From assembly GCF_027942865.1 (NCBI RefSeq), contig NC_134510.1, forward strand, positions 30,894,163-30,958,162: DNA of 64,000 bases. The letters are read 5' to 3'. The position numbers were made by a program, and so were the translations under genes. This document shows positions 13,601 through 31,108 of this stretch, piece by piece; positions within the stretch are counted from its first letter, which is position 1, and each line of letters opens with the position of its first letter. The notes under the pieces were generated by a model. It was not told where the DNA came from. It made no database searches and saw only the letters and a program-made list of their open reading frames with translations. Source of the stretch: Odontesthes bonariensis. Taxonomy: Eukaryota > Chordata > Actinopteri > Atheriniformes > Atherinopsidae.

Positions 13601-16600
13601 TGGATATGTGCAGAAATTGCTAAATTGACAACACAAGGTTTCCCCTAGCTTTATTTATCAAGATAACAATGTTGGATCAACCCAACCTATAAAGGTGTCC
13701 TGCAGCATATAAACAAAAACCTCAAAATACAGTCCAAGTAGTTTAAGCACCAACTTCAAAAACTAGGCTAAATGAGAACAAAACACAACTACAACAAAGG
13801 ACACTTTAATGTGATACTAAATTAAAAGTGTGGAGCTTGCCATTTTTTTTTACACATAGAGAAGAATGACCTAATTTCTAAGTCCTAATGGAGAATTTTA
13901 TTTTCCACAAGCACAGCCTACAACAATGGATCAGGGTCGGCACTGAACAAATGCTACTACAATCTGTGTCTCGCACATCAAGAGCTGGGAGAATCACCAG
14001 GGGAGTTATGGAAAGGGAGGGGTGCAGAGGAGAGGAGGGCAGAGGTTTGTGTGCCACTTCTCTTCTTGTGATCTTATTTGATTAATTCATTTGCTTTAAA
14101 AAGGAGTGTGGGAGAAATGTGGAAACTGTCCTCACCAGTTTAAACCTTCATGCTGCAGCAGCTCGTTTTCATCTCTGCAAACGGTAGATAGGGTGGGAAG
14201 TTTTCATTCACTTTGTTCACATGCAAGGGTAGTGTCACTGCATTACTCTACACTTAAATATATCTCCGACACTTGAAACTGAAAATCATTCATTATTCAT
14301 TTAAGAGGGAATAAAGAGAAACAGACATATAGCACACAGGCATTGGGAGACATGAAAAAACATTTCATTGTATTCAGTGCATGCAAATGCAGACATAAAA
14401 TGCAACAAAGCTATTTCTTTACTCTTGACTGGAAAGAGTCAACATTAAGTTTAATCAAACATAGAAAAGCTGCAGACAAATGTAAGGCTGCTCCACCCTT
14501 AAAGCTGCCCACATCAGCAAAGGAGCCAAAATTCTTCAGAAGTCTAAAGTTCTTGAAAAGAAGTATGGAAACAGCTGATTAGTTTAGTGTAGACACTCAA
14601 ACTGATGTTAAAAAGCAGTCAGTTAAAGGTATGGTGCATCTCCTAACTGTGGTTTTCAATAACTCGGATTGATGCATTTGCCAACTACAACAAGTTGCGA
14701 CCTTGTGTAAAAGTTCAACTGCTCTTAGGAGCACTAGCTGAATAACTATAATCCAGGACGAATCACGTGTTTAAAGGTTAAGTCGAGGAATATTCACTTA
14801 AGTCAGAGATAACTCAATTTGATAATGACTCATGTGCTCAGTTTTAGCAACCAAGCAAGCAAATAACTTTGGCTTTTGCTTTTACCGAACAATGGAAAAA
14901 TTAACCTCTTGACATTCAAGAACTTTGCTTTTCTCAGCACCAGTGCTCATGTGCCAGTGTGTTTTTGGAGCTTGACAGAAACTTATTTTATAAAGAAGCA
15001 TCCATAGTAAGCCAGAACGATCCTGGTGGCGTGTAACTACAAAAAAGAAAAAGTCTTTGTTCAGGTGGGCCTGCTGATCATGTCAATAGCTGAAATCACC
15101 AGCATGGGGCCAACAGTTGGAGAGTCTGAGACAGATCTCTTGAGCTGTACCTTTATAATGATGTGTGTTGTTGCCTTTAGAGACAGACTAAATGTGATTC
15201 TGAAGAAGAAGAAGAAGAAAAAAAAAAAAAACTATCCAACCACTACGTGCTGACATAGAAATCCTTGAATAAGCAAAGAGAAAAGAAATCAATCTCATGA
15301 TAAAATAAGATAAGATAAGATTTCCTGGCAAGAAAAATGTTTGAGTACAAATTAAAGCAAGAGTGCTGAATTTGAGCCTGACATTTGTTAAAACAGATGT
15401 GGAAGTTGTTTTACATTCATGTGCTCCAACCGTATTCTGTCATGGGAGACAGTAAACTAACTAGCAGGTACATACATCACAGCCAACTCAATCCATCTCT
15501 TAAGCATTTTCCTGCATAAGCATGCTTTATTAATTTAATGCATCTTGATAATTTACTGATATCCACTTGAAACTGTGATGGATGGAGTTAAGTGAATAGA
15601 GTGAAGTCTCCATCAAGCAGAGCATCACTCTATAGGTATTATTGTTGCAATAAAAGGGTTACAGCACTGACACAAAATTTTATCCCTTTAATTACCGTAA
15701 TCAGATTTAATCAACAGCTTTTAGCACTGAATATTATCTCCAATTTGAACCGAAACTTAACTTCAAGCTCAATATAAGAAATTGTAAGATTGTTAGATCA
15801 ACACATGAAATACCAAATGTCAAGCTGCATTTAGGTGGAGGAGAATGAGTGTTTTACAAGAACCACTGTTTGTTTTAAAGAAAAAAAAAAATGTATCCGA
15901 GACTTAACTGTGAATGCTGTCCATCAAGCCGTAACAGAGAGAAGATACTTACGCTGGGTAGGGCTGTGTGCGCGGGGCAATGCTTCGTGGTGCGCCTGTC
16001 TGAATGACATCAGGGGGTGTCATCATCACATAAAACTGACCTGTAGGAACCATGGGTGTATGAAGTCAGCAAAGAGGAAGAAGACAGCACAACATTTTGT
16101 TTAAGATCCAGCTCTACTGCAGTGAATATCCTACAAGTAAGATCCAAAACCTCAGATGACCTCTGGTTTTCCTGTCTGTTATACCCGACTACAGGTCTTC
16201 CTGCTTAGTAAGACATCTTAAGGCTTTAGGATGCTCAACCAACATCAAGCACTTTAGCCCTTGCATCAAACTACCCTCCAATTTGAGCTCCAATCTAGTC
16301 TCACTCCTAAAGCGGCAGCTATTTTCCATTACACAAGACACACATCTGAGGTATCAACTGATATGGCGTTGAGAGACCGACTTCTGTGGGCGTGTGTGTG
16401 TCATGTGATGCAAGAAGACACAATGCTGAGCTGGAGACTGTAAGGGTATGTGGATGTGCTGGATTAGTCCAATCATCTACAAGATCTATAGTTCAGGGAT
16501 GTAATATGTTAAAGAAACTTAATGTTTCAAGGAAACTCCCTCAGTGAAGGAATTTGTGTGACCCCTGATAGGGCCTGTGAATTGTTTCAGAGCATGACAA

Positions 16601-19600
16601 AACTCTTTGCTCAACTGGGAAAGGTGCTTTGGGTTTACAAGCCTGACTGAGCTTGGCAAGACTGATTAAACTCACATTTGTTTTATTAAGTACAAAATGG
16701 AAACTGTAGATGGTTTTACTACTTGGCTGTAATTTCAGTCACTGGAGAAAAAAAATTAAGCAAATAAAAGCAATAAGGAACAAGCAGCTCACAATCTTAA
16801 TGGGTTCCAAATTTGACAATATCCTTGGCCATATTGAGATGGGAATTAAGTTGAGGTACAAATTCCATTTGATTCCAGTTTTGTGCCTTACCAGACGTGA
16901 TGCCTGGGCCGACAAAGGTAAAAACTAAAAGCCTAGACAGCAGCAGAAACACTGAGTCACGAATTACAAATCCCAACAATAAATGCTGGCCAGGCACGAC
17001 ACTTTTCAAACCTGCAATGCTCAGCTCCTGAACCATCAGAAAATACTGAAAATGCATTATTCAATCAGCCGTCTATAACAGTATGCTTGCTCGATCTAGA
17101 CCTTGCTGTCTCACAGAAATATAAATGCTGGTTGTACATAATAGAACTAAATCTCATGTGAAAAAAGCCAACATAAAACCACAAGGACACTTAGGACAGC
17201 CAGACAACGACATATGGCTGTAAGGATGAAAAGAGAACGAGTGGGAGGACATGTGACATGAAGTTAACGGCAAATAAATATGATCCATGTAGCCAATTTA
17301 GTTTTGGCCTGCAGTAATATTTAAGTTGGAAGAGGCATATTTTAGTCATGGCAGGATTTTTAACATATTCCTGAGCAGAGACTGAGCAAAATATGTTGCA
17401 GATTTTTTTTATTCCAAAACTGAGCACAACTTTAATAAACAGTATCTAAATCTCCAGCTATAAAAACAAACAAAAATGCTAATGTTCTGTTGAGAGAGGT
17501 TCTTCGTTCATATTTATAACTAATAAAAAGTGAAAACATTTTTTTTAAACATACGGCAAAGCTGTGGGGATCATGGTTCTTTTAGAACTAGCCTACTAAA
17601 AAAAGAGAAGCTAATCCAAATTGAAAGTACTTGTAATGCACTCCTGTTTGTCAAAATAATGGCTTAATTAGCCCCGTGGCACTGTGATGTGCTTCAGGCC
17701 AGATTAAGAGTAAGAACTGACTCACCCCCTGCCTGTGTGAGTGTTGGGTCTGTGGCGGCCTGCACAGACACAGTCCCGTCGCTCACCGCGGTCGCGGGGA
17801 AATAAGCGAAGCGGGTCTCCCCTCCCACCGCCTCTCCTGCTGGGCTTCCTCCATTACTGAAAGGGTTTTGGATCACAGCCTGTGACAGATAAGAGACAAA
17901 CAGGAGAGAGACATGAGCAAGTAGCGGTGGAGCAGTCACAGCAGGTAAACGCACACCTCATTCTCAATAATGGTGTCCCTTCTAGACCCCCCGAGAAAGA
18001 CACAGTGAAGTTTGACAGCTGGGATAAAGAGGAGAGCAGGAGCAGAGGATATCTTCTTAGCAGGGATAATGGCAAGGTCAGAAAAACCATCAGTATACTT
18101 TGAATGAATACTATTTTTTTCATGAAAATCCCATATTCTAAACCAAAAATAGGTTCTAAATCTGGCTGAAACTTTTGTACAGTTTCCCAGAATGACACTA
18201 CAAAAAAAAACAAAAAAAACAGACAACTACATCTTAATCTCCTTATTCTGAGAATTGAACATCAGCCAGGCTCCATGCTCAGGCACACACTAAACTGCGT
18301 GTACAGCTTTGCCATTTAACAAACCATCAGAGGTAAACAGATATAACGTTTTAGTACTAATAACTATAAGAACAACTGATAATATTCCATTTGTTCTAGT
18401 TGATAAAGGCATATTTATTTATACATTACATATGTACAACACCAATACTCCAGAGGGTGTTAATCATTCCTAAAATGTCAGCTGAGACATATTACTCAGC
18501 TGTAAACCATATCTTTACTTTGACAAGTAGCATTAGTTTGTAATTTGTCAAAACAATCCAACCTCATCCCAAAAACATGTGGATGAGGAGGGGCCAGCAT
18601 GTTAACTGAGGGAGGTGGTTAAAGGTCTCGCATTTCCGCTAGTTTACATTCTCCTCATTTAACAGAAGCCAGAGAAAAGGCTTGCAATCTCTTCCTTATT
18701 GGTTTATTCAATTAAGCATAAAGACAACAAGCATTGCTGTGGTGGACTCGTATAAAATATAACCTCAAAAATAAGTTAATAAATATATACAGAAAGATTC
18801 AATTAAATTGAAAAAAAAGGGTTTCTTGTCCACAGTCGTGCTCTGAATTATCAGACAGTTTATATTTGGTTGTTGGAAAAATAGCAATAAATGCATTTTC
18901 TTACTTACTGGTCACTAACACATCGTGTGTCCTAACAGGAAAATAAATTGTTAGCTTTTTCACACATCTTTAAGTGTTTTGCACAAGCATGTCAGGCTGT
19001 GTTCACAGAGACAAAAGAGGTCAGTAACATAATCTCATATTGGTTTGAGTTTCTTCAGGGAGATTATTCCCTCATCTCTCAAGACATGCATGAAGAACAC
19101 AGTTAGTTTTTAAAAAAACAGTCAATACTGGGTTCTTTTCAATCTTTAAAAAGGTTGCGTTACCTGAGCCACGGCCTGAGGAGCCCCAGCAAATGCAGCT
19201 GTTGAGACGACACTCACTGCTCCTCCTGCATCCTCTCTTCCATCAAGGTGCTGGTCAGTCACCTGAACAACACGATACGTCACCTGTAGGGCAGAGATGG
19301 AAACATGTGTAAAAGAGACTGAGAGGAAAACAATTAGGAGCCGAGAGCTTCAATTCTCTACAGCGCATAGAGCAGGTGTACTGCTAACGGAACAAGACCT
19401 TACCTGGCTTGCAGATTTGTTTATCATATCTGTTTGTCTTCAGTTCAGCCAATTCTGATATATCCTATATAATAGTATAATCCTAACCCTCGCAGAGCAC
19501 GGATCTCACCATCCAACACAATATGCTTATGCTTCAGAATGTGCCTGATTTGATTTTAAAAACAAGTGAAGAAAATGAGCTTGTTTGTTCCAAGAATCAG

Positions 19601-22056
19601 TATTTGTATCCCTCTATCATGTGACTCTCCTCCTGACTGACATGTGACAGTTGCCCCATGCCAATCCTAGACCAGACTAGAATCACATGATCGTTCACAC
19701 TGGATGTGTTTACGCCAAATAAGCCACATGGATCACTGACTTAATTCTCTCCAGTGTAAATCACCCAAACATGGATAAACCCACTCCAATGTCACAGTTA
19801 TTTTTCCAGTTTATTTACTGGTATTACCATTTCATTGTTCTTCACTGAAGATAATTTCACATTAGTGACTGGAATAAATCCTTGATGATAATCACTGGTC
19901 AATTGTGGGAATAGAAAAAAAAAAAAAAAAAAAGACTGAGTTATACCTTCAGGCAATTTAGAGACAGCTTCCCTCCTGACTTTGGAAATGGGCAGGGACA
20001 CAAAACATTCAGCAAAAATAAACAACAGCTACACAAGAAATCCCAACAGGAAGCTCTGTTTGTGAAGACACATTCTCCAAGTGAACTGACGACAATTTTG
20101 CAAAAAAATCTAAAACAAAGCTGAAATCTCAGAGTAAACTTAAAGCTGCAGTCTGCAACTCTTTTTCAAGCATAATGCCTGGAACTGTCCGGGGATTCTG
20201 AAAGTAGTACATTAAATACCCCAATACAAAAAAAAATGAGTTCTCTAGGTCCCCTATATGTCCCGCTAGGTCCCTCCAAAGCCAGCAGGTTTGTTTACAA
20301 AATTGCAGACCGGACCGGTAAAAGGTAACCAATCGGGTTTACGAGCTGGGCTCTGTTGCCTGTCAATCACCGATTGTGCACGCGCGATACAAGGTAGGCT
20401 CGTCCCCACGCTTATTATTGAACTTCATTACGGGCTAGTCTACTTACTGTGTCTTCCATGATCGCAAATGACAGCTGAGTTGATGAATGAGGAGTCGTGT
20501 GGGCGCATCTGGTGTGCACGTAGACGTGCACGAGTTCTCATGTGTTTTGAAGGGGCGGGACAGGAAGTTGAATAACTTTTTATTTTTCGGTTAAAAAATA
20601 AGCATTTCTTGCATTTTGCGACTACGGAGGTCACCGTTTTCAACTTCAAGCGTTCTGATAGATCATGTAAACTCTTAAAATGCCAAAAAGTAGGACTTTA
20701 CGTATGACAACAACAAATCTTGCAGACTGCAGCTTTAATGGCAAGCTTACATACAAGGTGTGGAGTGTTTTTACCGTTTGTGTCATCTTCCACCCCACTG
20801 ACAAATTGTGCTATGAAAGTGATCAAATTCTTCTAAAACACCCTTATCAATAGATTATGAGGGCCTGTTTGTTGCTAACTGTAACCAAGCACAAACACCC
20901 TTTGGCCATTTTTCCAACCTGACATTTAAAATGATTCTGGGGTGTTTTTTCCCTTCTCTGCCCAGATCCAATTTTACGCATTAAGTTGTTGCTTAATCTT
21001 AATATCCAGGCCTGTATGCCATCAGGAGCACTTAAAAGTCCTTCTTAAACCGGCATTAAAAAGCAGCACACATCAGTAATGTCACATCCTTCCCTTAGTT
21101 ACTTACCTGCCCGCCCTCAGTGCGGAACTGATATTGTATGTTTTGGTCACCAAATGCTGCAGCCTGCTGAACACTGGCTATTGTAACAGCCGTGTGCTCC
21201 TCTCCTGTCCCGTCTCCCAAGGAAATTAGGGCAGAAAAAGAAACAACCACTTGTTAGTATGAAAGAGAAAGAAGTCTAACACAGACAGCTAACAAGAGCT
21301 TTATTGTAGTTGCAGTAAACAATGCCAGAGGTTACAGTATGCCAAGCAATGCATATCTATATATCTCTAATAACTGTATTTTGTCACACCTGTCAGAGGC
21401 TTTGGCACACATCACTGCCATTCTAATGCCACACGTTGTCAATAAAAACATAATGAATAAATGCTTACCTTCAGATGTCTGAACAACCTCTTCTTCTTGC
21501 TTATCTTGACTGCAAGTCGCATGCATAAAACAGAAAGAAAGAAAAAAACTCAATTTGACAAACTCCGTGACGAGCCAGCATTCCTCAATCTTATGTTCGA
21601 ATAAACATAATTATTACCCACGGACTTAACTCATGCCAAATTTGTGCAAGACATAAGCCAACCAAGAGCATATTCTTGTTGAAAAACAAAACCCTTACTT
21701 CTGTCCCAGGCTTGTGGCTTTCAACACAACTAAGTGTGTTTTAAGAGCTAGCTTACGCTGTCTTAGCTGCTGTAGTATTATAATCTAATTATGATGATGT
21801 TTTCCACAATATAACATTACCTTGCTTGCATACAGCTAGCCATCTATACCGCTTGAAAGCTCTTTCACTATTACTGGTAACTACAGTGCAGTCCCCTTTA
21901 TAAACTCGTTTTGACAACAGTTTTCAGCTCAGGCCTTGGTTAGCGTCGTACAGCAGCCATCTGAAATAGCATGTTGGAGCTAGCCTGTGTCAGTTAGCCA
22001 TTTTGGCCGAGTCTCGGTTACCTTGTGGTGTCCAGACTCTGTTCAAGCATATCCAT
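10626..22056 (-). CDS. usf2: Upstream stimulatory factor 2 (bHLH-leucine zipper), complete
   Basis: Nuclear transcription factor binding CACGTG E-boxes as homodimer or USF1 heterodimer. Coding exons (5' to 3'): 22056-22022, 21509-21469, 21213-21107, 19283-19164, 17879-17726, 16040-15953, 12245-12187, 11876-11782, 11699-11571, 10715-10626; all GT-AG, phases agree, 305 aa. The N-terminus MDMLEQSLD matches USF2. The USF-specific region reads GGQFYVMMTP across the exon 5/6 junction (about 150-160). The basic region and helix-loop-helix (about 190-248) include AQHNEVERRRRDKINNW, with the His, Glu and Arg that contact the E-box. The zipper follows, ending IEELKNENALLRAQL, diagnostic of USF2 over USF1. 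One zipper position is Cys (DNELC) where mammals have Leu. An Ala/Pro-rich stretch found between VTYRVVQ and AVIQNPF regions in human USF2 is absent, which explains the shorter length. It lies upstream of hamp on the same strand. Confidence 0.96.
20140..20738. mobile_element. TTAA-flanked MITE in usf2 intron 3
   Basis: The element starts TTAAAGCTGCAGTCTGCAA and ends with its exact reverse complement, giving 19-bp terminal inverted repeats that include the TTAA target duplication. It is 599 bp with no transposase ORF. TTAA targets are used by piggyBac and Kolobok superfamilies; which one mobilised it is not decidable here. The interior is unusually rich in CpG for this locus. It sits wholly inside the intron between coding exons 21213-21107 and 19283-19164. 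Confidence 0.75.
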
Positions 22057-22320
22057 CAGGGTGAAAATAAAAAGTGATATTCGGTGTCACAGACGGAGAT
22101 GGAAGTGCTGATCACGGGAACAAACACTCGGGTCATGTGAGACAGACAGCCCAGGACACGTGAGGTACGGCTCGGTGTCGGAGTTAAAATGGAGGCCGCT
22201 GCTGCCGCTGGGTGATCAGAGGTGACTCTGTTCGCGGATTTGCTCGCTGGTGAACACAATCAACCCGTCCGAAGCGACTGTTGATCTCCAACCGTGGCCG
22301 CAACACCGTAACACAACAGC
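22057..22320 (-). promoter_or_regulatory. usf2: usf2 promoter region with a perfect USF E-box
   Basis: CpG-rich sequence upstream of the usf2 start codon, without a clear TATA box. A perfect palindromic E-box CACGTG is at 22157-22162 and a second E-box-like CATGTG at about 22134-22139. USF proteins bind CACGTG, so autoregulation is plausible, but this is inference. Confidence 0.5.
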
Positions 22321-23035
22321 AGTTTACGTGCTGGGAGGACGTTATTATTTGATATAATTTAGGATTAAAAATAAAACATAACCAGATTATGACCCGAGAG
22401 CAACACAACGTTGTTAAAGTACATATAATCTTCACATTCAAAATGTAGGAAACGCCCTGTCTCACAACCGAACAGTTTCTACCACACAGGAAGGGTATTT
22501 TACATAATGATTAATACCCATCCCCAGTAAATGTTTCTAATTTATATCCAATTGCTGTTGTTATTATTATTTTCACATTTTTCATCTTAATTTTTTGGCT
22601 CAATGAACAGAGCTATAGCCTACACATATTGTAATGGTGATGTTCTTAGTTCATCAGAAGGCTTGCTTAATGAACTGCCATAAATCTTATTTTGACAATC
22701 ACTACTAATAAGCTATAATAATCATGACAATAAATACTACTAATAAACTATACATATATTTCTTTACCGATCATGATAAGAGTGCCTGATGTCTATCCAG
22801 TCTATCAATTTAGGTTGGAAGTGGCCATGAAGATGTAACTGATAAATTGGCATGTTTACATTTTTTTAATACCAGAGCACTTTGTCTGAGGAATAGCTAG
22901 GCAAAAGATTAATTGAAAAAAATCATACACAGTCACTCAGCAGTGCTTTTTTTTAACCAAGAGAGAGGTTTTCCTCGAATGCATTCAAAGAGAAAATAGT
23001 TTATGCCCAGTCTAGACTGGAAATGGTCATAAAGA

Positions 23036-23051
23036 GGGGGGGGGGGGGGGG
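23036..23051 (+). repeat. Homopolymer of 16 G
   Basis: An uninterrupted run of sixteen G, a mutation-prone tract able to form G-quadruplex structures on the plus strand. It pairs in composition with the C-run 520 bases downstream. Confidence 0.9.
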
Positions 23052-23572
23052 ATTTATACAATTTAAACTGTGCATTCATTTAATCTTTGTTTTTTTTTTT
23101 AAAAAGGTAATTTTTCCTGTATAAGAAAATGAAAATAACTTGAAATTGAGACACAAAGAAACTGTAATAAAAAGGCATGTATTGAATATCATATTCAATA
23201 CTGTGTTTGGGCTACCCCTAATTTCTTTATATTTTGAGTCCAATTAGCCAGACTTCCTTATAATCATTTAAAGTGGACTTGAGCAATAGCTATCGTAGCT
23301 TTCTGGGGGTCTTTTTAATTTTTTCTTTGGATACTGACTGCTTTTCCAGTCCAGTCTTAGTACCTCACTTTTTTCCAGATGAATGTATGAAAAAATGAGA
23401 GCTGGCTGAAGAATTTGTTATAATTCATCTTGTTGTAACTTGTAATGCAATGCTCAGTTGGGGAAATTTCCTCGTGTCATTCACATGGATGTGACTTTAA
23501 TATCTAAGTATTTTTGCTGACTAGTCACACATCCCATACTCACATAAGAAAAATACTCTTGAAAATCAGCAG

Positions 23573-23589
23573 CCCCCCCCCCCCCCCCC
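23573..23589 (+). repeat. Homopolymer of 17 C
   Basis: An uninterrupted run of seventeen C. Flanking sequences of this run and the G-run at 23036 are not inverted copies of each other, so this is not an inverted repeat of a transposon. Confidence 0.9.
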
Positions 23590-24450
23590 AGAAGGACAGA
23601 AATATAAAATCAGCTTTAGAAAAACTCAAAGAGCCAAAAACCCAAGGGATTTATTGCTAACGGTCAGTATCATTCTCTCCGGGACACCTTCAGATGTCCA
23701 TGGCCTGTCTGGTCAAAGCTCTTTTTGAACCAAGGAGTCAATTTTACAAGATGGTTGTAATTTTACGGCCGATTGGTGTATTTTTCAATGTGCACTCTGT
23801 AAATAAAATTAACTAAAATTATTTTGATCTCAGGGAGATTTAAGGATGTAGTTTGTGTTGCAGTTGTGTGTACTACATTGTTTCTGTTGTTAAAACAACT
23901 TTTACTGATATAGCTGAGCAGAAAAAATATCAGAAATTCTATAATACAACACAGCAGCCCCACAAACCTCCAAAATAATGTATAGATATATAAATAATAA
24001 CTTTGAACCAACACTACTCCGAAAACAGAAAACACCGTTTTATAAAGATATGTATTGATGTGCCTGTTAAACTAAGTTTTTCATTTATCTTTGATAAGAC
24101 ACATTATCTAAGAGTAGCCACACGTGATTAAATTCTGAATATCAAAATCATACCCAGTAACCCAGTCACGCTTATGTGTGTGCCATTTTACTGTTATTAG
24201 CCACGAACTTTGCCCCACAGAGAGCGGAACCCTTCTTTTATTTTTGTTTTATTCACGACTCAGATATGAGGAGCACCGTGTTGCTTAGGGTTGGTTTGTC
24301 CCAGAGCTTTTTAAGTTGTTTGATCGGTTATGAAACTCCCGATAATTTTTTTTTACATTTTGTGAAGCTTTAGATTTTATCGAAAAAAATGTAAGTTTTA
24401 TTTGTCATTTAGTCATTGAAGCTGCAGTTTCTTCACTGAATTTAACAACG

Positions 24451-24649
24451 ACGTTGTACGAGTTTTAGCCAATAAGCGCTCAAAACACTGAGTAATGTAT
24501 CCTTCTCATTGGTTGGAATGGTAGGCGGTCCCCTTAGTTCCCCCCCTGGAGTCACCTTAAAATAATACCGACCTCTTCTCTTTGGGTGAAGGTTCATTGC
24601 GGTGACTGTTACCTTTTCTGCCCGTAACTGTATAAGCGTTTCAACCACA
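24451..24649 (+). promoter_or_regulatory. etfb: etfb promoter and 5'UTR
   Basis: Contains CCAAT-type elements: CCAAT at 24469-24473 and an inverted one (ATTGG) at about 24509-24513, followed by a pyrimidine-rich stretch. TATAAG at 24631-24636 is too close to the ATG to be a functional TATA box. This is typical of a housekeeping mitochondrial gene. Start site not determined. Confidence 0.4.
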
Positions 24650-28991
<4,342 letters not shown>

Positions 28992-30062
28992 AGGCTTTAG
29001 GAGCACACAACCCAGCAGAGAGGTAGGTATCAGCATATTTACCTGTATAGAGTTTGACCAGAACATGATATTACAACCAGCTAAATGCATCTTTTTTTTT
29101 TAATGTTTAGAGAGGATCCTGCAAACAATTTGTATTCATTTGCCTAGATTCACTTTGCTATGTCATCAAGGACTTCAACTAACAATTTATTATATTTCAG
29201 ATATGAAAATGATGACAATAAAGATGCATTATTAATAAAGAAAAGGCTATCATAATAATTACAAGGTGAATATAGTTGTGACCTTTATGTTCATGTAAAA
29301 GTTACCTTTTGTGATAAATCATAGACGGGCTAATGTCACCACCTTTTCTGCAGTAAAACCTCAAAGAATATTGGCATCAAAACTGATTTAAAGATGTTAA
29401 TTGCAGTCTTTGTCTTGAGTTACTTTCTACACTCTCTTCTCTCTTTGCAGGACTCTAATGAATAACAGGACTGTATTGCATAAGCACACCCACAGGATGA
29501 GCTTATCATCCGTATCAGTCTAATCCTTCTGTTTGAGACTTTGGCTCCTGGGGGTATGCAGGGAGGTACCAACAGGAGAGGAGGAGTACTGAGGCACACT
29601 GTCCCGCAGTCAGACAACCACAATAAACATCATCTTGTCTTTTATGTACATTTTAATTTAAATGAATGGTTCATCTGTACCAATAAATCCTACTGCAATG
29701 ACCTTTTTAGCAGTAAATTAACGCCAGACACTTCGTCCCTCATGCTGCTGCTTGAATGAACTGTACACTAACTCAACATGTATGATGCATCGAGGTTTCA
29801 TCTTTTTAATCTTGTAATGTAGTCACGCGTGTTCAGAGGTATAAATTATAAATGTAAATATGGACCCAAACATGTAGAGATGATTATGTTCTTCAAGATT
29901 AGCGTCATGACTGCAGTTAATGTACCTGGGACTCTGTTTGAGACTGACCAGACAGTGTCTCTCAGTATGTGTAAGGTGAGATGATCACAAATCTGAATTA
30001 TACCGTAAGCGCCTGAATTTTCTGATTGTACAGAACAATACCATGACAATAAAGCAGCCAGT
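28992..30062 (+). other. etfb: etfb 3'UTR region with several poly(A) signals and a possible 3'UTR intron
   Basis: AATAAA-type signals occur at about 29217, 29623 and 30047, so several transcript ends are possible. A donor-like AG|GTAGGT at 29022/29023 and an acceptor with a good pyrimidine tract ending at 29450 could define an intron starting about 30 bases after the stop, too close to it to be expected to trigger nonsense-mediated decay. Transcript evidence would decide this. Confidence 0.4.
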
Positions 30063-31108
30063 CTTTTTCATATCATCCCTGTGTACGTCGCTTTTGTTTG
30101 AACTTCTGATTCATGTTAAATCAAGCAGCCAAAACTATATTTCTATTGAAACTAATTGATATCTGTTCTCTTTTAACCATTTACTTAAACATTTCACATT
30201 ATCATGATATTACAGTATTCATGATTTCCTGTAAGTTCAGTTATGAAATGTTTAAGACTGTTTCTTTTTTCGTGCCCTTTCAGTGCAACTACTCTGCATT
30301 AGTTTGAATATTCAGTTGTTTCATCGGGAAAGATTTAAGCAGGATTTAGCTTCAGATTCGACTTAATCTGTGTTTTCAAGGATGTAGTCTGTGCTGCTTC
30401 CAAATTGTAGGTGTATAATGCTTCTACACCCTTCTTGTTTCTGTTTACAGAAGGAGAGTCGAGATCAATTCATTTTTGTTCCATTAATTCTTGGTAGTCA
30501 TTCAGCCTGAAGCAGCAATCTCTTCACAATTTGAATTTTGGTTTAAAGGTGAAAAAGGAGATCATTATAAAAGATACTTATGGCCTAACTGTAATACATT
30601 TGAGATTGAATAAATCCACTTTTAACAATTAAGTATTTCAACTTTAGAGCGTTTATAATGGTGTCTAAAGCTGTTCATGTAATAGTTTTAAGTAGTGCCT
30701 TTTAAGTCTTAATACCAGAGTTATACCGAGCTTCTTCTAATCTGCAGAAGAAACAAAAAAAGAAAAGAAAACATGATCATAATAAAACTTTGTACTCGTA
30801 CTTCTATAAGTCACAAAATGAAGGTATATTATACAGTATAAATATATACATATATACACGCAGTGTCCCCATAATTATTGTTTTAAGATTAAGGGGCGTG
30901 GCCTTCCTATAACTATCCAGGCTTTGACGCACAGGTGAGCTACTCACGGCTGTTAGCTGTCCCTCGTCTCTCGGTCGCACAGGAGGACAAACAGACGACG
31001 AGACGCCGTGGACTCTTCTTTGATTTTAGTTAAAACTATCAGAACTCGAATTATTCATTTTATACTTTGTTGCGGAGCTCCTGAAGTGGTGCGTCTGTTC
31101 TACTAAAA
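30063..31108. other. Intergenic DNA and vsig10l promoter
   Basis: Mostly AT-rich with a TA-rich microsatellite-like tract at about 30835-30860. Close to the gene, a GC/CACCC-type box (GGGGCGTGGCC, 30893-30903) is followed by CpG-richer sequence that probably carries the start site and 5'UTR. No other gene seen. Confidence 0.4.

Larger units (their letters stand above)
22321..24450. other. Intergenic DNA between divergent usf2 and etfb
   Basis: AT-rich, no gene recognised. It contains a 16-base G-run and a 17-base C-run (listed separately) and an 11-bp-arm palindrome at 23179-23201. ORFs here are short and low complexity. Confidence 0.5.

Noticed and set aside
15203-15231. GAA/poly-A tract as a functional element
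   Set aside because: Ordinary short microsatellite.
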